DNA of 64,000 nucleotides from Plotosus lineatus (Eukaryota; Chordata; Actinopteri; Siluriformes; Plotosidae), in NCBI GenBank assembly GCA_024760905.1, contig CM045729.1, forward strand, positions 52,134,580 through 52,198,579, in the 5' to 3' direction. How positions within the stretch are numbered: position 1 is the stretch's first letter; every line of letters starts with the position of its first letter. The translations under genes and the position numbers were made by a program. Positions 62,681 to 64,000 of the stretch are shown one piece after another. Below the pieces are notes generated by a model. It made no database searches. It saw nothing but the letters and a program-made list of their open reading frames with translations, and was not told the DNA's origin.

Positions 62681-62954
62681 GGGACTGGGGGGGGGGCAAT
62701 CAAACTTTGATTGGTTGGTCAGAAAAACTGCTCAATAAACAGAGGATAGAAAAATGCTTACATTATTGTGGGCCAACTTGCTGGCCCTGTGAGGCGAATC
62801 TGAAATCTGATTGGTTCAAGAGATGGCCCCATTGCTAATATAATTTAAGTGACCTCAGCCAGTACTGCTGATTCTGAAGGTCTTGGGCAGATTAGATTGA
62901 CATGCTAGCTTATAGAAGTGGAAATCTGATTGGAAAAAAAAAAAAAATCTTATA

Positions 62955-63736
62955 CAGACGCTCCCTGACTTACGTTTTAGTTCGGTTCCGGACGGCCGAA
63001 TGTAAGGTGAAAAAAAACAAAACAAACCTAAGTTGTTACTGTATGTTCCAGTGACGTATGACATTCATACTGTACTATACATCCATAAAGACCCCTAAAT
63101 CAATTATTATAAACATAACATAGTAAAATAATATCAGATATATCACATAACATTAATTTCAAATAAATTAAATTAAAGCAAAATAATTTCAAATAGATAA
63201 ATTATAATCAAATTCACGAATCAAATTTCAAATACAGTATCAAATATAACCTTTAACATTCTCTGTGATGCGATCTTTCTGCTTGTAAATGGTTTCGATG
63301 GTCAACGGAGCCATTTGGAGGAAACGTGCAACATTTCACATGTTTTTCACCAGCAACAATTTTCTTGATAATAGCCATCTTCGTTTCTAACGAGATGGCT
63401 TGCCGCTCTTTCTGATTACCACTATCACTAGTAGGCTTACGCTTCTGACCAACCATATTTGCTCAGGGTTACAAAAGTCCGCAAAACAGTGTAAACACAA
63501 AGATCACAGAGACAACGTCTTAACACAAGGGTAACATGCAGTGAACTGGGAAGAAGGAGGTGCACATTCTGTCTGCCGTTTGTAAACAATGGACCCAGCA
63601 TCATTGCGTCATTACGTCAACGTACTACGTAGGTACGTCTCATACGACAGAGAGCACGCTAAACTCAAAATTTGACATAATTTTTTTTTTAACCGTAAAA
63701 TCGAAAAATACGTAAAACGAATGAACGTAAAACGGT
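62955..63736 (-). mobile_element. pogo/Tigger-like element with transposase N-terminus
   Basis: Left end CAGACGCTCCCTGACTTACG after TA. The minus-strand frame at 63456-63253 encodes MVGQKRKPTSDSGNQKERQA, then ISLETKMAIIKKIVAGEKHV, a helix-turn-helix N-terminus of Tigger type, before it degenerates. The right end is lost after ACGTAAAACGG. Closely related to 31814-33505. Confidence 0.8.
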
Positions 63737-64000
63737 TCATAAAATAAAATTTACATACACATAACATAAAATTTACATACACATACTGGAAGCAGTGCAG
63801 CCAAGAGACACGCTACAAAATGAAGAGAACAAACTGTTGAACAGATTACTAGAGTTAAATGGCACAAATACTAGAAGTTAAGTTGTAAATGTAAGTCAGT
63901 GCTTCTGATAGCAGGGAAGACACCAGCAGGGAAGGCTTTGTTGGCCCTGATGGCACACCACTGCTTTCAAAAGGATAACAATGCGAAGCGTATGAGCAAA

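Larger units (their letters stand above)
62278..63952 (-). mobile_element. hAT element remnant carrying SINE and Tigger insertions
   Basis: GATGTCTAGCTTTTGTAGC...GGCCGCCTTGAAAATGG at 62307-62343 matches the transposase N-terminal region of the copy at 26353-27423. TGGAAGCAGTGCAGCCAAG (63788) and GGCCCTGATGGCACACCACTG-like text (63934-63953) match its right end. Two younger elements are inserted. The left end was not found. Confidence 0.72.

Noticed and set aside
60084..64000. Further ATF2 exons, including the bZIP
   Set aside because: No frame contains a RRKFLERNRAAASRCRQKRK-like basic region or the following zipper, so these exons must lie to the right of the window.

Overview
The window is vertebrate nuclear DNA, almost certainly from a teleost fish. 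It has spliced genes, dense (CA)n, (CT)n, (TA)n and (TTA)n arrays, and a fish-like load of Tc1/mariner, pogo/Tigger and hAT DNA transposons, RTE-type LINEs and tRNA-derived SINEs. No species-level call is possible by eye.

Two host genes are supported, both on the + strand and tandemly arranged with about 0.5 kb between them. (1) atp5mc3-like, the mitochondrial ATP synthase membrane subunit c precursor: start codon 43481, stop 46423, four coding exons, 139 aa, intact. (2) atf2, a bZIP transcription factor: noncoding exon 1 ends at 47458, and six coding exons lie between 49427 and 60083. They encode residues 1-228, covering the C2H2 finger and the JNK/p38 phosphorylation sites. The bZIP exons lie beyond the right edge. 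The pairing ATP5MC3-ATF2 in the same relative orientation is the one found beside the HOXD locus in tetrapods.

Positions 1-43180 hold no host coding gene that I can support. By synteny this side faces LNPK-EVX2-HOXD, so it is probably the part of the HoxD 5' (centromeric) gene desert nearest atp5mc3/atf2. In other vertebrates that desert is the C-DOM/5DOM enhancer landscape. Several complex, repeat-poor blocks in it, some rich in TAAT-type homeodomain sites, are offered as candidate conserved regulatory elements (about 11.56-12.13, 12.82-13.33, 18.62-19.02, 20.98-21.13, 23.13-24.57, 29.39-29.86 and 33.70-34.25 kb).

The rest is mobile-element archaeology, and several insertions can be delimited to the base by target-site duplications (TSDs). 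They include: an RTE/Rex3-like LINE with an internal inversion (3221-5962, 12-bp TSD); a hAT element inside an older RTE copy (26353-27423, 8-bp TSD); an RTE copy inside a Tigger element (32554-33336 within 31814-33505); a Tigger element inside a palindromic MITE (50128-50945 within 50002-51060); a hAT MITE inside a SINE (56277-56610); and a hAT element carrying a SINE and a Tigger insertion (62278-63952). A perfect 114-bp-arm palindrome lies at 21359-21602. No RNA gene, CRISPR array or undescribed protein-coding system was found. The most notable signals are the probable regulatory desert, the promoter motifs of the two genes, a likely GC-AG intron, the palindrome and the modular SINE/RTE mosaics.
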